From Halomonas colorata (lineage in GTDB: Bacteria; Pseudomonadota; Gammaproteobacteria; Pseudomonadales; Halomonadaceae), in assembly GCF_014897985.1 (NCBI RefSeq), contig NZ_JABUZA010000007.1:1-64000 (forward strand): 64,000 bases of DNA, given 5' to 3'. Below, piece by piece: positions 9,801-18,201 of this stretch (its first letter is position 1; every line of letters begins with the position of its first letter). The notes beneath the pieces were generated by a model. The model was given only the letters and a program-made list of their open reading frames with translations, had not been told where the DNA came from and did not search any database. The position numbers were made by a program, and so were the translations under genes.

Positions 9801-10024
9801 CCTTTACGGCGGCGGTGTTGCCTTCGGTGATCGCCACGGGTGCGGGTGCCGAGGTACGGGCGGCGCTGGGTACCGCGGTGTTTGCCGGCATGATTGGTGT
9901 CACGCTGTTTGGCTTGTTCCTGACCCCAGTGTTCTACGTGGTGCTGCGTAAGCTGTCCGGCCCTTTGGTCAGTCATCACAGCCCCACGCTAGATACCCCA
10001 TCCTACCCAGCCAGCTATCCTTGA
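6848..10024 (+). CDS. RND efflux transporter permease, HAE1 family (MexF/AcrB type)
   Basis: This 1058-residue inner-membrane proton-driven drug exporter has the normal family length. It begins with the standard FSRFFVDRPIFAAVLSI helix and has two large periplasmic loops and twelve transmembrane helices. The proton-relay residues are present: Asp409-Asp410 in GIVVDDAIVVVENVER and a Lys in the second-half motif GLACKNAILIVEFARE. The sequence looks nearest to MexF-like pumps. It follows the adaptor by six bases. No outer-membrane factor gene lies downstream, so the pump must borrow a TolC-like channel encoded elsewhere. Substrate range cannot be read from the sequence. Confidence 0.95.
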   Translation: MNFSRFFVDRPIFAAVLSIIILAVGLISIPNLPISEYPDVVPPSVVVRTVYPGANPKEIAETVATPLEEAINGVEDMMYLKSVAGSDGVLQMTVTFRPGTDAEQAAVRVQNRVSQAEARLPEAVRRQGVTTQKQSPTFLMVVHLTSPSGEYDTLYLRNYVRLNVRDRLARIEGIGDAQIFGGGDYAMRAWLDPDRIAARGLTASDVVGAMREQNVQVSAGQLGAEPIEESDSLTLINARGRLETVEEFGDIVLTRGDSGEILRLSDVARLEMGAGDYTLRSQLDSNSAVGVGIFQAPGANALEIREQVIATMDELSEQFPEGVEYEAVYDTTIFVNDSIKSVIATLLEAVLLVVLVVTLFLQTWRASIIPLLAVPVSVIGTFGALYLLGYSINTLTLFGLVLAIGIVVDDAIVVVENVERNIEEGLKPQAAAHQAMREVSGPIIAVGLVLCAVFIPMAFLSGVTGQFYSQFAVTIAISTVISTINSLTLSPALAAMLLKPHNAPKDRLTRIIDKLFGWIFRPFNRFFNASSNKYQGGVARSLKHRGAVFVVYALLLLGTGVMFKAVPPGFIPVQDKLYLIAGVILPEGASLERTDQMLQDVVDIAMETEGVEHAIAFPGLNALQFTNTSNTGVAFLTLSAFGERTLGAADINARINQGIGGLKEGFAFSFMPPPILGLGNGSGFQLFIEDRGNLGYGALQEAVNQLQGAIAQTPGLGFPISSYQSNVPQLDAEVDRLRAKAQGVPLTELFDTLQTYLGSTYVNDFNRFGRTWQVIAQADAPYRASVEDIAKLRTRNDQGEMVPIGTMVNIKQTFGPDPVLRYNGYPAADLAGEIDPRVLSSAQAMDVINALAAEVLPPGMALEWTDLSYQQSTQGNAAMVVFPLSILLVFLVLAALYESWTLPLTVILIVPMSMLAALIGVWFGGGDNNIFVQVGLVVLIGLACKNAILIVEFARELELQGKSVVEAALEACRLRLRPIIMTSIAFTAAVLPSVIATGAGAEVRAALGTAVFAGMIGVTLFGLFLTPVFYVVLRKLSGPLVSHHSPTLDTPSYPASYP

Positions 10025-10141
10025 ATGGCAGAAGAACAATGACCGGGTAGTACTTGGAGTGGGCTTGCATATAGAAAAGAGTTAGAGACCGGGCTAGGGA
10101 GAAAGAGAGATAGAAAAAGAGAAAGGCTCGCTCGGTAACTG

Positions 10142-10186
10142 AACAGACAAGCACAACGGGCTATTCCCGCTGTGCTTGTCTGTTTT
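10142..10186 (+). terminator. Hairpin terminator after the RND operon
   Basis: A near-perfect inverted repeat (arms 10142-10160 and 10166-10184, one mismatched pair, loop CTATT) is followed by a short T run. It lies where the efflux operon ends and overlaps the last codons and TAG stop of the opposing DUF4153 gene. It may therefore also serve that gene. Confidence 0.75.
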
Positions 10187-11972
10187 CATCAAGTTGAATA
10201 GAAAGCTGCTGCTTAGCGTTTTCAAGCGTCGGCCGCAGGTTATAAAGGCAGCTGCCGCTTCGGTAAACATCGGCTGGCCCCGCAATACGTGCCAGATCAT
10301 TCGTAGTCGGAATCGTTTGGCACGTCTGATCATCTTGCGCCTGAGTGGCGCCGAGTAGCATCAAATGGCCGAACAACAGCCAGTCGCCATTCCGTTCGCC
10401 ATACGCATTGCCCACCGCGCTATAGGGTTCAAAAATCAACCACTGGAAGGGTGTGTCGCTGCTTACCTGCAGGGTCTGGCAGGGTTCCGTCTGGCTTAAA
10501 CAGGTGGAGTTCTGTTCAACCAGCAGGTTCAGCAAGGGCTCGGGAAGTGAGGCGCCGTCAGGGCTTGCCTTGAACTGCTGGGCGACGTCATTCAGCTCTT
10601 GGGTATCCACCAGCGGTTCCTGGCTCCAGCGCTCGGTTTGCTTGAGCGAAAGCTCGATACGTCGGGCAAACTCAGGCTGCGACTGGGCAAGTTCGCTCTC
10701 TGCCAGGGTTTGCAAGGCCAGGGCGCCTGGCTGGCCGAGCTGAAAGCGCAAGTAGTTAACATCAAACGCCTCGGCCGTTGTACGGCCATCCAGCAGCCGC
10801 TTAACTTGATTCTCGGCAACCCACTGGCGCATATCCGCCAGCGGCGTGTTCACCACGATCAACGCAATGGACACCAGTAGGGCCAGGCCGACGTTGGCGC
10901 GCTGCAGAGCGGGAAGCGCTGCCCGGCGCCGCCAGAGCAGAAGCAGACTGTAGCTTAAAGTAAACGCCGCGGTTAGCACTTGTAGTAGGACAGCCCACAG
11001 CCTGTCCAAGCTGAGGCCATATTGATCAATACGCAGCCAGAGCGCCCAGGCGGCTAGCACGCTACCCACCGGCAGCAATACAACGGCCAGTAAGATGACG
11101 CGGCGTAGCCAAGTTGGATAGGGAGATGGGCCATATGTTTGATGAAAGACAACGTTGAAGAACAGCAGCAGGGTCAGCATCAGCGCCATTAATATGGAGG
11201 AAGCGCTGCCCGTATCCCACACGGGTTGCAGGCCGGTGAAGGGAAGTACGGCAAAGAACAGCAGAATGATAAGCGCCACCAACGGTAGCAATGCCTTGAT
11301 AAGCGCCTCACCCATCTGCCGCACGCTTTGAATCAGGCGAAAGCGGTTACGAATCATCACCAGCGTTAAACCAATCACCAGCCAGGTGACGGGATAGATA
11401 AAAGCAGGCTCGCTGAAAAGCGTTTCAAAAATGTCTAGGCCAATCGCATCAAACAGCGCCGCCCCCAGCCACAACAGGCTCCAGAACACGCCAATAAACA
11501 GCGCCAATTGGGCAAGCGTCAGAGCAAACTCCCAGGAGTAGTTCAACAGCGGAGAGTAGGCGGGAGGCCAGACTCTGCTAGCGACGCTGCTACGAAAAAA
11601 CACCGCCAGGATAAATAGCGCTACGCCAACCGCCACGCAAAAGGCAAAGGTGAACTGATGCCGCGCCCGCGGCTGCTCGGGCGTCTGTTCGACCCAGCCA
11701 AGGTGCCAACCCAGCCAAAATAGCAGCGGGGCCAGCAGCAGCGGCAGCCAGTTGAGCCGATCATGCAGCCGCTCCAGGCTGATCAGATAAAACGCGGGTA
11801 GCGCGAGCGTTACCATGTAAAGTGCCTTGAGCCAGCGTTGGTCAGCGGCTAACCAGTGCTCATGGTCAATTGCCAAGTGAAGCGCCAATAGTACTACGCC
11901 CTGCATAACGGCAAGCAGAATCAAGCCAGCACTCGTGGCCTTGTCCAGCGTATTCGCGCGATTGTCATCCAT
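10161..11972 (-). CDS. DUF4153 domain integral membrane protein
   Basis: This 603-residue protein has about a dozen hydrophobic helices in its first ~400 residues, followed by a soluble, presumably periplasmic C-terminal part. The pattern of paired helices and the segment LLPLVALIILLFFAVLPFTG match the DUF4153 family, whose function is unknown. It is single and convergent with the RND pump. Four cysteines in the soluble tail (for example NSTCLSQTEPC) could form disulfides outside the cytoplasm. Nothing ties it to the efflux system except position. Confidence 0.82.
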   Translation of the reverse strand: MDDNRANTLDKATSAGLILLAVMQGVVLLALHLAIDHEHWLAADQRWLKALYMVTLALPAFYLISLERLHDRLNWLPLLLAPLLFWLGWHLGWVEQTPEQPRARHQFTFAFCVAVGVALFILAVFFRSSVASRVWPPAYSPLLNYSWEFALTLAQLALFIGVFWSLLWLGAALFDAIGLDIFETLFSEPAFIYPVTWLVIGLTLVMIRNRFRLIQSVRQMGEALIKALLPLVALIILLFFAVLPFTGLQPVWDTGSASSILMALMLTLLLFFNVVFHQTYGPSPYPTWLRRVILLAVVLLPVGSVLAAWALWLRIDQYGLSLDRLWAVLLQVLTAAFTLSYSLLLLWRRRAALPALQRANVGLALLVSIALIVVNTPLADMRQWVAENQVKRLLDGRTTAEAFDVNYLRFQLGQPGALALQTLAESELAQSQPEFARRIELSLKQTERWSQEPLVDTQELNDVAQQFKASPDGASLPEPLLNLLVEQNSTCLSQTEPCQTLQVSSDTPFQWLIFEPYSAVGNAYGERNGDWLLFGHLMLLGATQAQDDQTCQTIPTTNDLARIAGPADVYRSGSCLYNLRPTLENAKQQLSIQLDENRQAQRE

Positions 11973-12381
11973 GGCAGCTCTTCATAGGTTGAGGCAGCGT
12001 AGGGCCATGTGGTCAGGCCGTGAGCCACCATCATAGTCTGCAAAGAAGGCATTGATAACATTCATTTTGAATAGAGCTGACAATGGTGAGTCTAGCAGCG
12101 ACGTTGAAAATGAAATTCTTTTGGCCTTGCAACGAACAGCCCATCCTGCCCCATAAACAACCCCTTAGCTGTTTACTTAACATTCTTCGCCTTGACGACC
12201 TCTCTATTGAATCCTTCACTGTATCTTGATGGTTTCGAAGTTGAATCCTTCGTTAACGTGATGGCTTATGGAATCACTCAGGGCTTTCTATCGCAGGTCG
12301 GGCGGTGTGGTTAGCGCTTGGCGTGATCAGAAATATCACTTGAATGCTCAATAAGCCCAGCATTTAGTCGAGGAGAATAAC
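11973..12381. other. Intergenic region upstream of katG
   Basis: These 409 bases have no supportable gene. They hold a pair of direct repeats TTGAATCCTTC (12207-12217 and 12241-12251, start-to-start 34 bases) lying 130-175 bases before katG. These might be regulator half-sites on one face of the helix, but no OxyR or Fur site could be assigned. Confidence 0.4.
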
Positions 12382-14583
12382 GTGTCTGATCAAAAGCCTA
12401 CACGCCGTGAATGGGGTGCGCGTACCACGCCGAGCCTGCAAGGCAATGAACACTGGTGGCCCGACCAGCTCAACCTCAATGTCCTGCATCAGAAACACCC
12501 GGATGCCAATCCTTTCAGCGAGAGCTTTCGCTACGGTAAGGCATTTGCACAGCTCAATGTCGACGAGCTGAGTGCCGATGTTGATGCGCTGATGACCGAT
12601 TCTCAGGATTGGTGGCCTGCCGATTGGGGACATTACGGCCCGTTCTTTATTCGCATGTCATGGCACGCGGCAGGCACCTATCGTGCGCTTGATGGACGCG
12701 GTGGTGGCGGCACCGGTGCGCAGCGCTTTGCCCCGCTTAACAGCTGGCCCGATAACGGCAACCTGGACAAGGCACGCCGCCTGTTGTGGCCCATCAAAAA
12801 GAAATATGGCGAGAAGCTTTCCTGGGCTGATCTGCTGGTATTCGCAGGCAACCGTGCGCTTGAAACCATGGGCTTCAAGACCTTTGGCTTCGGTTTTGGC
12901 CGCGCCGACATCTGGGCGCCAGAGGACGATATCTATTGGGGCCCTGAAAATGAGTGGCTGGGTGACAAAGACGAGCGCTATACCGGCAGCTTCGAAGACG
13001 GTAGCCGGGTGCTTGATAACCCGCTTGCCGCGGTGCAGATGGGGCTGATCTACGTTAACCCCGAAGGCCCCAACGGCGTGCCTGATGCAGCAAAATCCGC
13101 GATGGACGTGCGCGAAACTTTCGCCCGTATGGGAATGAACGACCGCGAAACCGTGGCACTGACGGTGGGTGGCCACACCTTCGGCAAGATGCACGGCAAT
13201 GGGCCCGCCGACGCCGTGGGTGGAGCGCCGGAAGAGGCCAAACTTCATGAGATGGGCGTTGGCTGGGCCAACAAACACGAGACAGGCCTGGGCGAGTACA
13301 CCATTACCTCTGGGCTTGAAGGTGCCTGGACGCCCACACCGACCAAGTGGGACAACACGTATCTTGAGACGATTTTCTCCCACGAGTGGCAAGTCAAAAA
13401 GTCCCCGGCGGGCGCCAATCAGTGGGAGCCGGTGGAGGTTAAAGATGGGTTCTGGGTGCCCGACGCGCATGTTGAAGGCAGAAAAAATCCGCCGGTAATG
13501 AACGCGGCCGACATGGCCATGATTGTTGATCCGGATTATCTGAAGATATCCAAGGAGTACCGCGAGAATCCGGATGTGCTGGCCGACGAGTTTGCCCGCG
13601 CCTGGTACAAGCTGCTTCACCGCGATATGGGGCCAAGTGCTCGCTATCTTGGCCCGCAGGTGCCTGAGGAAGTTCTCGTCTGGCAAGACCCGGTGCCTAA
13701 GCATGAAGGGCCGTTGGTTTCTGACGAACAGATCGCCACGCTCAAGCAGGCAATTACCGATACTGGGCTGACTGCCAAACAGTTGATAGAAACCGCCTGG
13801 GCCTCGGCCTGTACTTACCGCCAGACGGACCATCGCGGTGGCGCCAACGGTGCCCGCATCCGCCTTGAACCGCAAACCGGTTGGGATATCAACGTGCGCG
13901 GCGGCGTGGCGGAGGTGATCGACCAGCTAGACAAGATCAAAGGCGCTTCCAATACCACTATTTCGCTAGCAGACATGATTGTTCTGGGAGGAAGTGTCGG
14001 AGTCGAAATGGCTGCAAAATCAGCTGGGCACGATATTACCGTGCCATTCACGCCGGGGCGTACCGATGCGACCCAGGAAATGACCGAAGTGGATGCCCAT
14101 GCCTATCTCGAACCGAGGCATGATGCGTTTCGCAATTATATGCAGGAACAATCGACGCCTATTCCAGCCGAGCACTTGATGATCGACCGGGCATTTATGC
14201 TGAACCTTAGCGCGCCCCAAATGGCCGCACTCCTGGGCGGCATGCGGGCTATCGGTATCAATGCCGGTGATAACAACACCGATGGTATCTTCACTCAGCG
14301 CCCGGGCCAGCTGACCAATGACTTCTTCGTCAACCTCATCGATATGGGCACCGTCTGGGAGCCGGTTGATGAGGACGAAGGGCGCTTTATAGGCCGGGAC
14401 CGCAAGAGCGGTGAAACCAAATGGACCGCCACACGGGTTGATCTGGTCTATGGCTCGAACTCGCAGCTGCGCGCCATTGCCGAGGAGTACGCCGCGGATG
14501 GCGGCGAGCGCCATATGCTTCACAAGTTTATCTCTGGCTGGGTCAAGGTGATGGAGAACGACCGGTTCGACCTGCACCGCTAA
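12382..14583 (+). CDS. katG: Catalase-peroxidase KatG
   Basis: This 733-residue bifunctional haem enzyme removes hydrogen peroxide by catalase and peroxidase reactions. The distal site is Arg91, Trp94 and His95 ([11 protein letters not shown]). The proximal haem ligand is His265 in [12 protein letters not shown]. The Trp94-Tyr224-Met250 residues that form the crosslink needed for catalase activity are all in place. A second, non-catalytic duplicated half follows, as usual. Translation starts at a GTG after a GAGGAG box. The gene is monocistronic and closed by a strong terminator. Confidence 0.98.
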   Translation: MSDQKPTRREWGARTTPSLQGNEHWWPDQLNLNVLHQKHPDANPFSESFRYGKAFAQLNVDELSADVDALMTDSQDWWPADWGHYGPFFIRMSWHAAGTYRALDGRGGGGTGAQRFAPLNSWPDNGNLDKARRLLWPIKKKYGEKLSWADLLVFAGNRALETMGFKTFGFGFGRADIWAPEDDIYWGPENEWLGDKDERYTGSFEDGSRVLDNPLAAVQMGLIYVNPEGPNGVPDAAKSAMDVRETFARMGMNDRETVALTVGGHTFGKMHGNGPADAVGGAPEEAKLHEMGVGWANKHETGLGEYTITSGLEGAWTPTPTKWDNTYLETIFSHEWQVKKSPAGANQWEPVEVKDGFWVPDAHVEGRKNPPVMNAADMAMIVDPDYLKISKEYRENPDVLADEFARAWYKLLHRDMGPSARYLGPQVPEEVLVWQDPVPKHEGPLVSDEQIATLKQAITDTGLTAKQLIETAWASACTYRQTDHRGGANGARIRLEPQTGWDINVRGGVAEVIDQLDKIKGASNTTISLADMIVLGGSVGVEMAAKSAGHDITVPFTPGRTDATQEMTEVDAHAYLEPRHDAFRNYMQEQSTPIPAEHLMIDRAFMLNLSAPQMAALLGGMRAIGINAGDNNTDGIFTQRPGQLTNDFFVNLIDMGTVWEPVDEDEGRFIGRDRKSGETKWTATRVDLVYGSNSQLRAIAEEYAADGGERHMLHKFISGWVKVMENDRFDLHR

Positions 14584-14599
14584 GGTTCAAGCCTTTGAT

Positions 14600-14665
14600 G
14601 AGCGAAAAGATTTTCGCTCCCTAACCTAAATGAGCGCGGCGGAAGGCTACTTCCGCCGCGCTTTT
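14600..14665 (+). terminator. Double hairpin terminator after katG
   Basis: Two stem-loops follow the katG stop. The first has a 9-base stem (14600-14608 with 14611-14619). The second is a perfect 12-base GC-rich stem (14634-14645 with 14650-14661, loop GCTA) followed by TTTT. The second is a classic intrinsic terminator. Confidence 0.9.
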
Positions 14666-14746
14666 CAATGTCCTCTGTTAATATTCGTGATTTATAGCCT
14701 GTCGCTCGTTGGATAGGGCTTTGAATATGCCATAGGGAATCACTCG

Positions 14747-14965
14747 ATGAACCATCCACAGCCTAACAACCCGTTACATGGTTTAAGCCTTGAAAAAATC
14801 TTAACCCGCTTGGTCGAGCGTTATGGCTGGGATGGTTTGTACGCAGAAATTAACGTCAACTGCTTTCACAACGACCCTTCCATCAAATCCTCGTTGAAGT
14901 TCTTACGCAAAACGCAGTGGGCTCGCGATAAAGTGGAAGCGCTGTATATCAATACGTTTACCTAA
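14747..14965 (+). CDS. VF530 family (DUF2132) small DNA-binding protein
   Basis: This 72-residue protein matches the VF530/DUF2132 family along its whole length: [23 protein letters not shown], then [30 protein letters not shown]. Family members fold as small helical domains and have been described as DNA-binding. Their cellular role is not established. It is a single gene with its own ATG. Confidence 0.9.
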   Translation: MNHPQPNNPLHGLSLEKILTRLVERYGWDGLYAEINVNCFHNDPSIKSSLKFLRKTQWARDKVEALYINTFT

Positions 14966-15011
14966 AGGTTCGAAATTGGGCCCAATGAGTTATTGAGAAG
15001 CCGACATTTAG

Positions 15012-15459
15012 TCGCATCGGCTAGATGCTAGCCGTAAAGGCGGTGTCGCGGCGACCGCTCGTACTCAGTTACGTTTTACGCTGTTTCATGAGCTGTACCA
15101 TCTGGCCAGAGGCTGGGTAATCTACCGCGATGAACCGCGCACGACCTTTATGGAGGGGGTTGTCAGCGAAGGGCTTGCGGTTGTATTCGAGCGCGACGTG
15201 GGCGGGCGCCCAACACCGTGGGGAGAGTATCCAGATAATGTCCGCGAGTGGGTCGATGAGCTGTTAGCGCTTCCCGTCACGGCGCCGTACTACTCGTGGA
15301 TGATCCAGCATGCTGATGGGCGGCGTTGGATCGGCTACCGCGCTGGTACCTATAATTGCCGAGCAGGCAATTCGTGCATCGGGCATGTCGGCGGCTGCGC
15401 TGGTTCAGGTGCCGACCGATGAGATTTTGAAAATGGCCGGTATTCATTCGATCAAGTAG
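15012..15459 (+). pseudogene. Remnant of a DUF2268-like putative zinc-dependent protease
   Basis: In one frame (from 15012, just after an in-frame TAG) lies an HExxH zinc motif, FHELYHLARGW, at 15084-15116. It is followed by FMEGVVSEGLAVVFERD and WIGYRAGTY, as in DUF2268-type predicted proteases. At 15353-15355 one extra A shifts the frame. The natural C-terminus (IAEQAIRASGMSAAALVQVPTDEIL and on to a TAG at 15457) continues in the next frame. The N-terminal part is missing. The locus is thus truncated at one end and frameshifted near the other, and is unlikely to be functional. Confidence 0.75.
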
Positions 15460-15521
15460 TCGTGCTAGGCCAAGCGCTACCTCGAGGTTGTTCTATCATC
15501 ATCCATAAAGAGTCAGAAACC

Positions 15522-15947
15522 GTGCTGAATCCCGTCATACAGGAAGAAACCACCGGCTGCGGTATTGCCTCGGTCGCCAATATTCTGGGTCATACCTATC
15601 CTGAAATGAAAGCCACCGCCAATGCCATGGGCATTTATGCAGAAGATGAATCGCTTTGGTCCGATACTCAGTACGTAAGAAAAATGCTGGCACACAAGGA
15701 CGTGGTAACGTCACCCGATGAGGCGCCCTTTACCTCATGGCAAGCACTGCCAGATCTGGCACTGCTGGCGATCAAGCCACATCAACGTGACGGCAAGCAT
15801 TTTTGGCACTGGGTAGTGTTCAAGCGTGCAAATGGCGAGGCGATGGTACTGGATTCCGCAAGCTACCTGCCCGCCAATATCCGTACGGATTTCGCTGCAA
15901 TGCAGCCAGCGTGGTTTATCGAGGTTAGCCAACCAGCGGCTGAATGA
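15522..15947 (+). CDS. C39-like stand-alone cysteine peptidase-fold protein
   Basis: This ~141-residue protein has the arrangement of a papain-like C39 peptidase: Gln7, Cys13 (QEETTGCGIAS), His96 (HFWHWVVF) and Asp111 (VLDSA). Those would be the oxyanion Gln and the Cys-His-Asp triad. It lacks the membrane and ATPase parts of bacteriocin-processing C39 exporters and has no signal peptide, so it is a cytoplasmic single-domain enzyme of unknown substrate. The GTG at 15522 is preferred because conserved sequence starts there. A GTG at 15462 would add 20 residues of no recognisable character. Confidence 0.7.
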   Translation: MLNPVIQEETTGCGIASVANILGHTYPEMKATANAMGIYAEDESLWSDTQYVRKMLAHKDVVTSPDEAPFTSWQALPDLALLAIKPHQRDGKHFWHWVVFKRANGEAMVLDSASYLPANIRTDFAAMQPAWFIEVSQPAAE

Positions 15948-15969
15948 GCAATAAAGGATCGAGACAGTA

Positions 15970-16410
15970 ATGCAAATAGAGCCAGCCACTAAAGCCGATT
16001 ACCCCGTGTTAATCGAAGTATGGGAAGACTCCGTTCGTGCGACCCACGATTTTCTGTCAGAAGGTGATCTATTGGCACTAAAGCCGCTCATTCTTGAGCA
16101 GTACTTTGATGCGGTTAATTTGATGGTAGCCAGAAACGATACTGGTGATATCGTCGGCTTTTGCGGGGTTAACGACGACAATATCGAAATGCTGTTTATT
16201 GCCCCACAGACGCGCGGGCAAGGTGTGGGTGTGCAGCTGGTATCTCATGCTATCAATACCCAGGCGGCCACCAAGGTAGATGTTAATGAGCAGAACGAGC
16301 AGGCAGTAGGTTTCTATCAGCACATCGGTTTTTCGGTTATAGGACGCTCGCCGCTGGATGGGCAGGGCAACCCCTATCCGCTGCTGCATATGGCGCTCTC
16401 AAGTCGCTAG
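15970..16410 (+). CDS. GNAT family N-acetyltransferase (YjaB-like)
   Basis: This is a complete 146-residue GNAT acetyltransferase. The acetyl-CoA binding motif A reads IAPQTRGQGVGVQLV (Q/R-x-x-G-x-G/A), preceded by the MLFIAP strand. The motif B region AVGFYQHIGFSVIGRS follows. Overall it resembles E. coli YjaB. It lies 22 bases after the C39-like gene on the same strand and may be co-transcribed. The acceptor substrate is unknown. Confidence 0.9.
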   Translation: MQIEPATKADYPVLIEVWEDSVRATHDFLSEGDLLALKPLILEQYFDAVNLMVARNDTGDIVGFCGVNDDNIEMLFIAPQTRGQGVGVQLVSHAINTQAATKVDVNEQNEQAVGFYQHIGFSVIGRSPLDGQGNPYPLLHMALSSR

Positions 16411-16833
16411 GAGCGGTAGTAAAACAGCTTATACGCGTGTCTAGCGTCTTCTCATAAGCTCTTCATCTAGGGGTGAGCACGGTTCCTATCCACGCCTGGT
16501 AAATAAATGCTGGTTGCTGGATGGCCGCATCGTAATAGATAACCTGATCGTAGTTATGCGAACTTTTTCATTAGACCAGACCATAAACGTTAGGGCGATC
16601 CCCATGATATGGATTGGGATTGGAAGCCTACGAATGCTGGCGTCAATATAAAGTAGAGCGCGCATGGTGAACTTTGCTGGTAGTTAGTAAGAGCCACTAC
16701 GCTGAATTTTTGTCTACAGTAAGAGAGTAACTAGAAAATTGATTAAGACAGTACTTAAGACAGTACTTAAGACAGTACTTAAAAAAGTATAAGCGGGTGT
16801 TCGCGCATGGTATCCGCTGCAAAGGAGGTAACT
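16411..16833. other. Intergenic region with a short tandem repeat
   Basis: These 423 bases contain no gene that I can support. A 59-codon minus-strand frame has no family resemblance. Near the right end are three exact 12-base repeats, listed separately. The stretch is AT-rich relative to its neighbours. Confidence 0.5.
16743..16778 (+). repeat. Three tandem copies of a 12-base repeat
   Basis: The unit TTAAGACAGTAC occurs three times without a gap and is followed by a partial fourth copy (TTAA). It ends about 55 bases before the GFA gene. The unit contains TTAA and GTAC dyads at its joints. Confidence 0.9.
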
Positions 16834-17304
16834 ATGCTGCTCAAAGGATCATGTCATTGCCAAGCCGTGACGTTCAGCGTGAGGTCACACCACCCCTATC
16901 CCTTTAATCTCTGTTACTGCTCTGTGTGTCGCAAGACAGCGGGTGGAGGCGGTTTCGCAATCAATCTCAGTGGAAAAAGCAAAACGCTTAATGTGGAGGG
17001 TGATGAGCACATTTCGATCTACCGAGCTGTTATCAATGGCGAGCAAAGCACTGGGGAGCGACATTTCTGCAAGCATTGTGCGACAGCGCTATGGGTTTAC
17101 GATCCCGATTGGCCTGAGCTTGTGCATCCCTTTGCCTCGGCAATTGATACGGATTTGCCGATACCGCCTGAGCGGACGCATATCATGTTGGGAAGCCGGG
17201 CCGATTGGGTTGAGGTAAGCGCACAGCCGCAAGATAAATGTTTCGACGAGTACCCAGATGAAAGCCTTGCCGAGTGGCATCAACGGCTAGGGTTGGAGAG
17301 TTAG
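16834..17304 (+). CDS. GFA family (glutathione-dependent formaldehyde-activating-like) zinc protein
   Basis: This ~156-residue protein has the GFA zinc-binding pattern: GSCHC (Cys7, Cys9), CYCSVC (Cys27, Cys29, Cys32) and FCKHCATALW later, which hold two zinc ions in Gfa-type folds. The ATG at 16834 is set by a perfect AAGGAGG box five bases before it; the ATG at 16807 lacks one. Despite the family name, most members have no proven role in formaldehyde removal. The gene converges with mntP. Confidence 0.88.
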   Translation: MLLKGSCHCQAVTFSVRSHHPYPFNLCYCSVCRKTAGGGGFAINLSGKSKTLNVEGDEHISIYRAVINGEQSTGERHFCKHCATALWVYDPDWPELVHPFASAIDTDLPIPPERTHIMLGSRADWVEVSAQPQDKCFDEYPDESLAEWHQRLGLES

Positions 17305-17341
17305 CGCTATTGCTGGCCTGGGGTAAGGCTTTACCTCGTTT

Positions 17342-17902
17342 TTATAATATCCCAGTGTGCTGAATAAGGACCATAACGCCAATGCCGATCAGCACAACAC
17401 CGCCAATAAGCTCGGCCCAGTGGCCGACGAACTGGCCAAATTTGTGACCAAGCACGGTGCCAATGGAGGCCATTACGGTGGTTGTCAGGCCAATGGCTAA
17501 GCTGGTGACAATGATATCGACATCAATAAAGGCAAGGCTTGCGCCGACGGCCATGGCATCAATGCTGGTGGCAGTCGCGGTTAAAATGAGCAGCCACAAG
17601 GTTTGTTTGCGGTGCTCTATCTTGTCCTCATTTTTAAGCCCGGCGTAAATCATATGCAGGCCGATGGCAGAAAGCAGCGTAAACGCGACCCAGTGATCCC
17701 AGGCCTCAACATACTGTTGTGATGCCTTTCCGGCCACCCAGCCAAGTACGGGGGTAATCGCTTCGATAACGCCAAATACCAGGCCAATGCCGATCGCATG
17801 ATGAAATTTTGGTTTGTTTAATTCAGCGCCTTTGCTGATAGAGGCGGCAAAGGCATCGGCCGACATGGAAATAGCCAGAAATATCAGCGTGACAGGTGCC
17901 AT
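17342..17902 (-). CDS. mntP: Manganese efflux pump MntP
   Basis: This 186-residue inner-membrane manganese exporter has six helices in two homologous halves. The two family signatures with their essential acidic residues are visible: SMSADAFA (Asp16) and TSIDAMAVG (Asp115). Both are equivalent to the manganese-site aspartates of E. coli MntP. The gene is alone. Its upstream region was checked for the manganese-sensing yybP-ykoY riboswitch, which often precedes mntP, and none was recognised. Confidence 0.94.
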   Translation of the reverse strand: MAPVTLIFLAISMSADAFAASISKGAELNKPKFHHAIGIGLVFGVIEAITPVLGWVAGKASQQYVEAWDHWVAFTLLSAIGLHMIYAGLKNEDKIEHRKQTLWLLILTATATSIDAMAVGASLAFIDVDIIVTSLAIGLTTTVMASIGTVLGHKFGQFVGHWAELIGGVVLIGIGVMVLIQHTGIL

Positions 17903-18201
17903 GATAACTAAATTCTCTCACTAAAAAACGTACCCACGATGGCGTTCTATTAGCATGTGTCAATGAACATGAAAAAAAGAAAAGCTGGGTATTTGATAGC
18001 GATGAATTCTAGCATAATTAATAGCGTTTAAAGGCTAAGTGTCTAAAATATAAAGTTTATTCCCGTCAACTAACATAGCCTTGGCTAACTATCTCAGTAT
18101 TGGGCTATTTATAAAAGCAGCGCTTTTTAATCAACATAGAAAAACCGAAATGCTAACAACGCTAGTTGAAAAAAATCAGGCCGCTGCGTAGTTATTAAGA
18201 G
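17903..18201. other. AT-rich intergenic region upstream of mntP and downstream of modC
   Basis: About 300 AT-rich bases lie between mntP and modC, both on the minus strand. The region must hold the mntP promoter and the end of the mod operon. No gene, riboswitch core or strong terminator was recognised. Confidence 0.45.

Noticed and set aside
12658..13875. 405-codon minus-strand frame inside katG
   Set aside because: It is a shadow of a high-GC gene with clear function on the plus strand.
16743..16778. CRISPR-like array
   Set aside because: Units are 12 bases with no spacers and no cas genes; it is a simple tandem repeat. The same applies at 58075-58140.
17903..18060. Possible yybP-ykoY manganese riboswitch before mntP
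   Set aside because: The leader was read on the minus strand for the conserved core of this riboswitch and no match was found.
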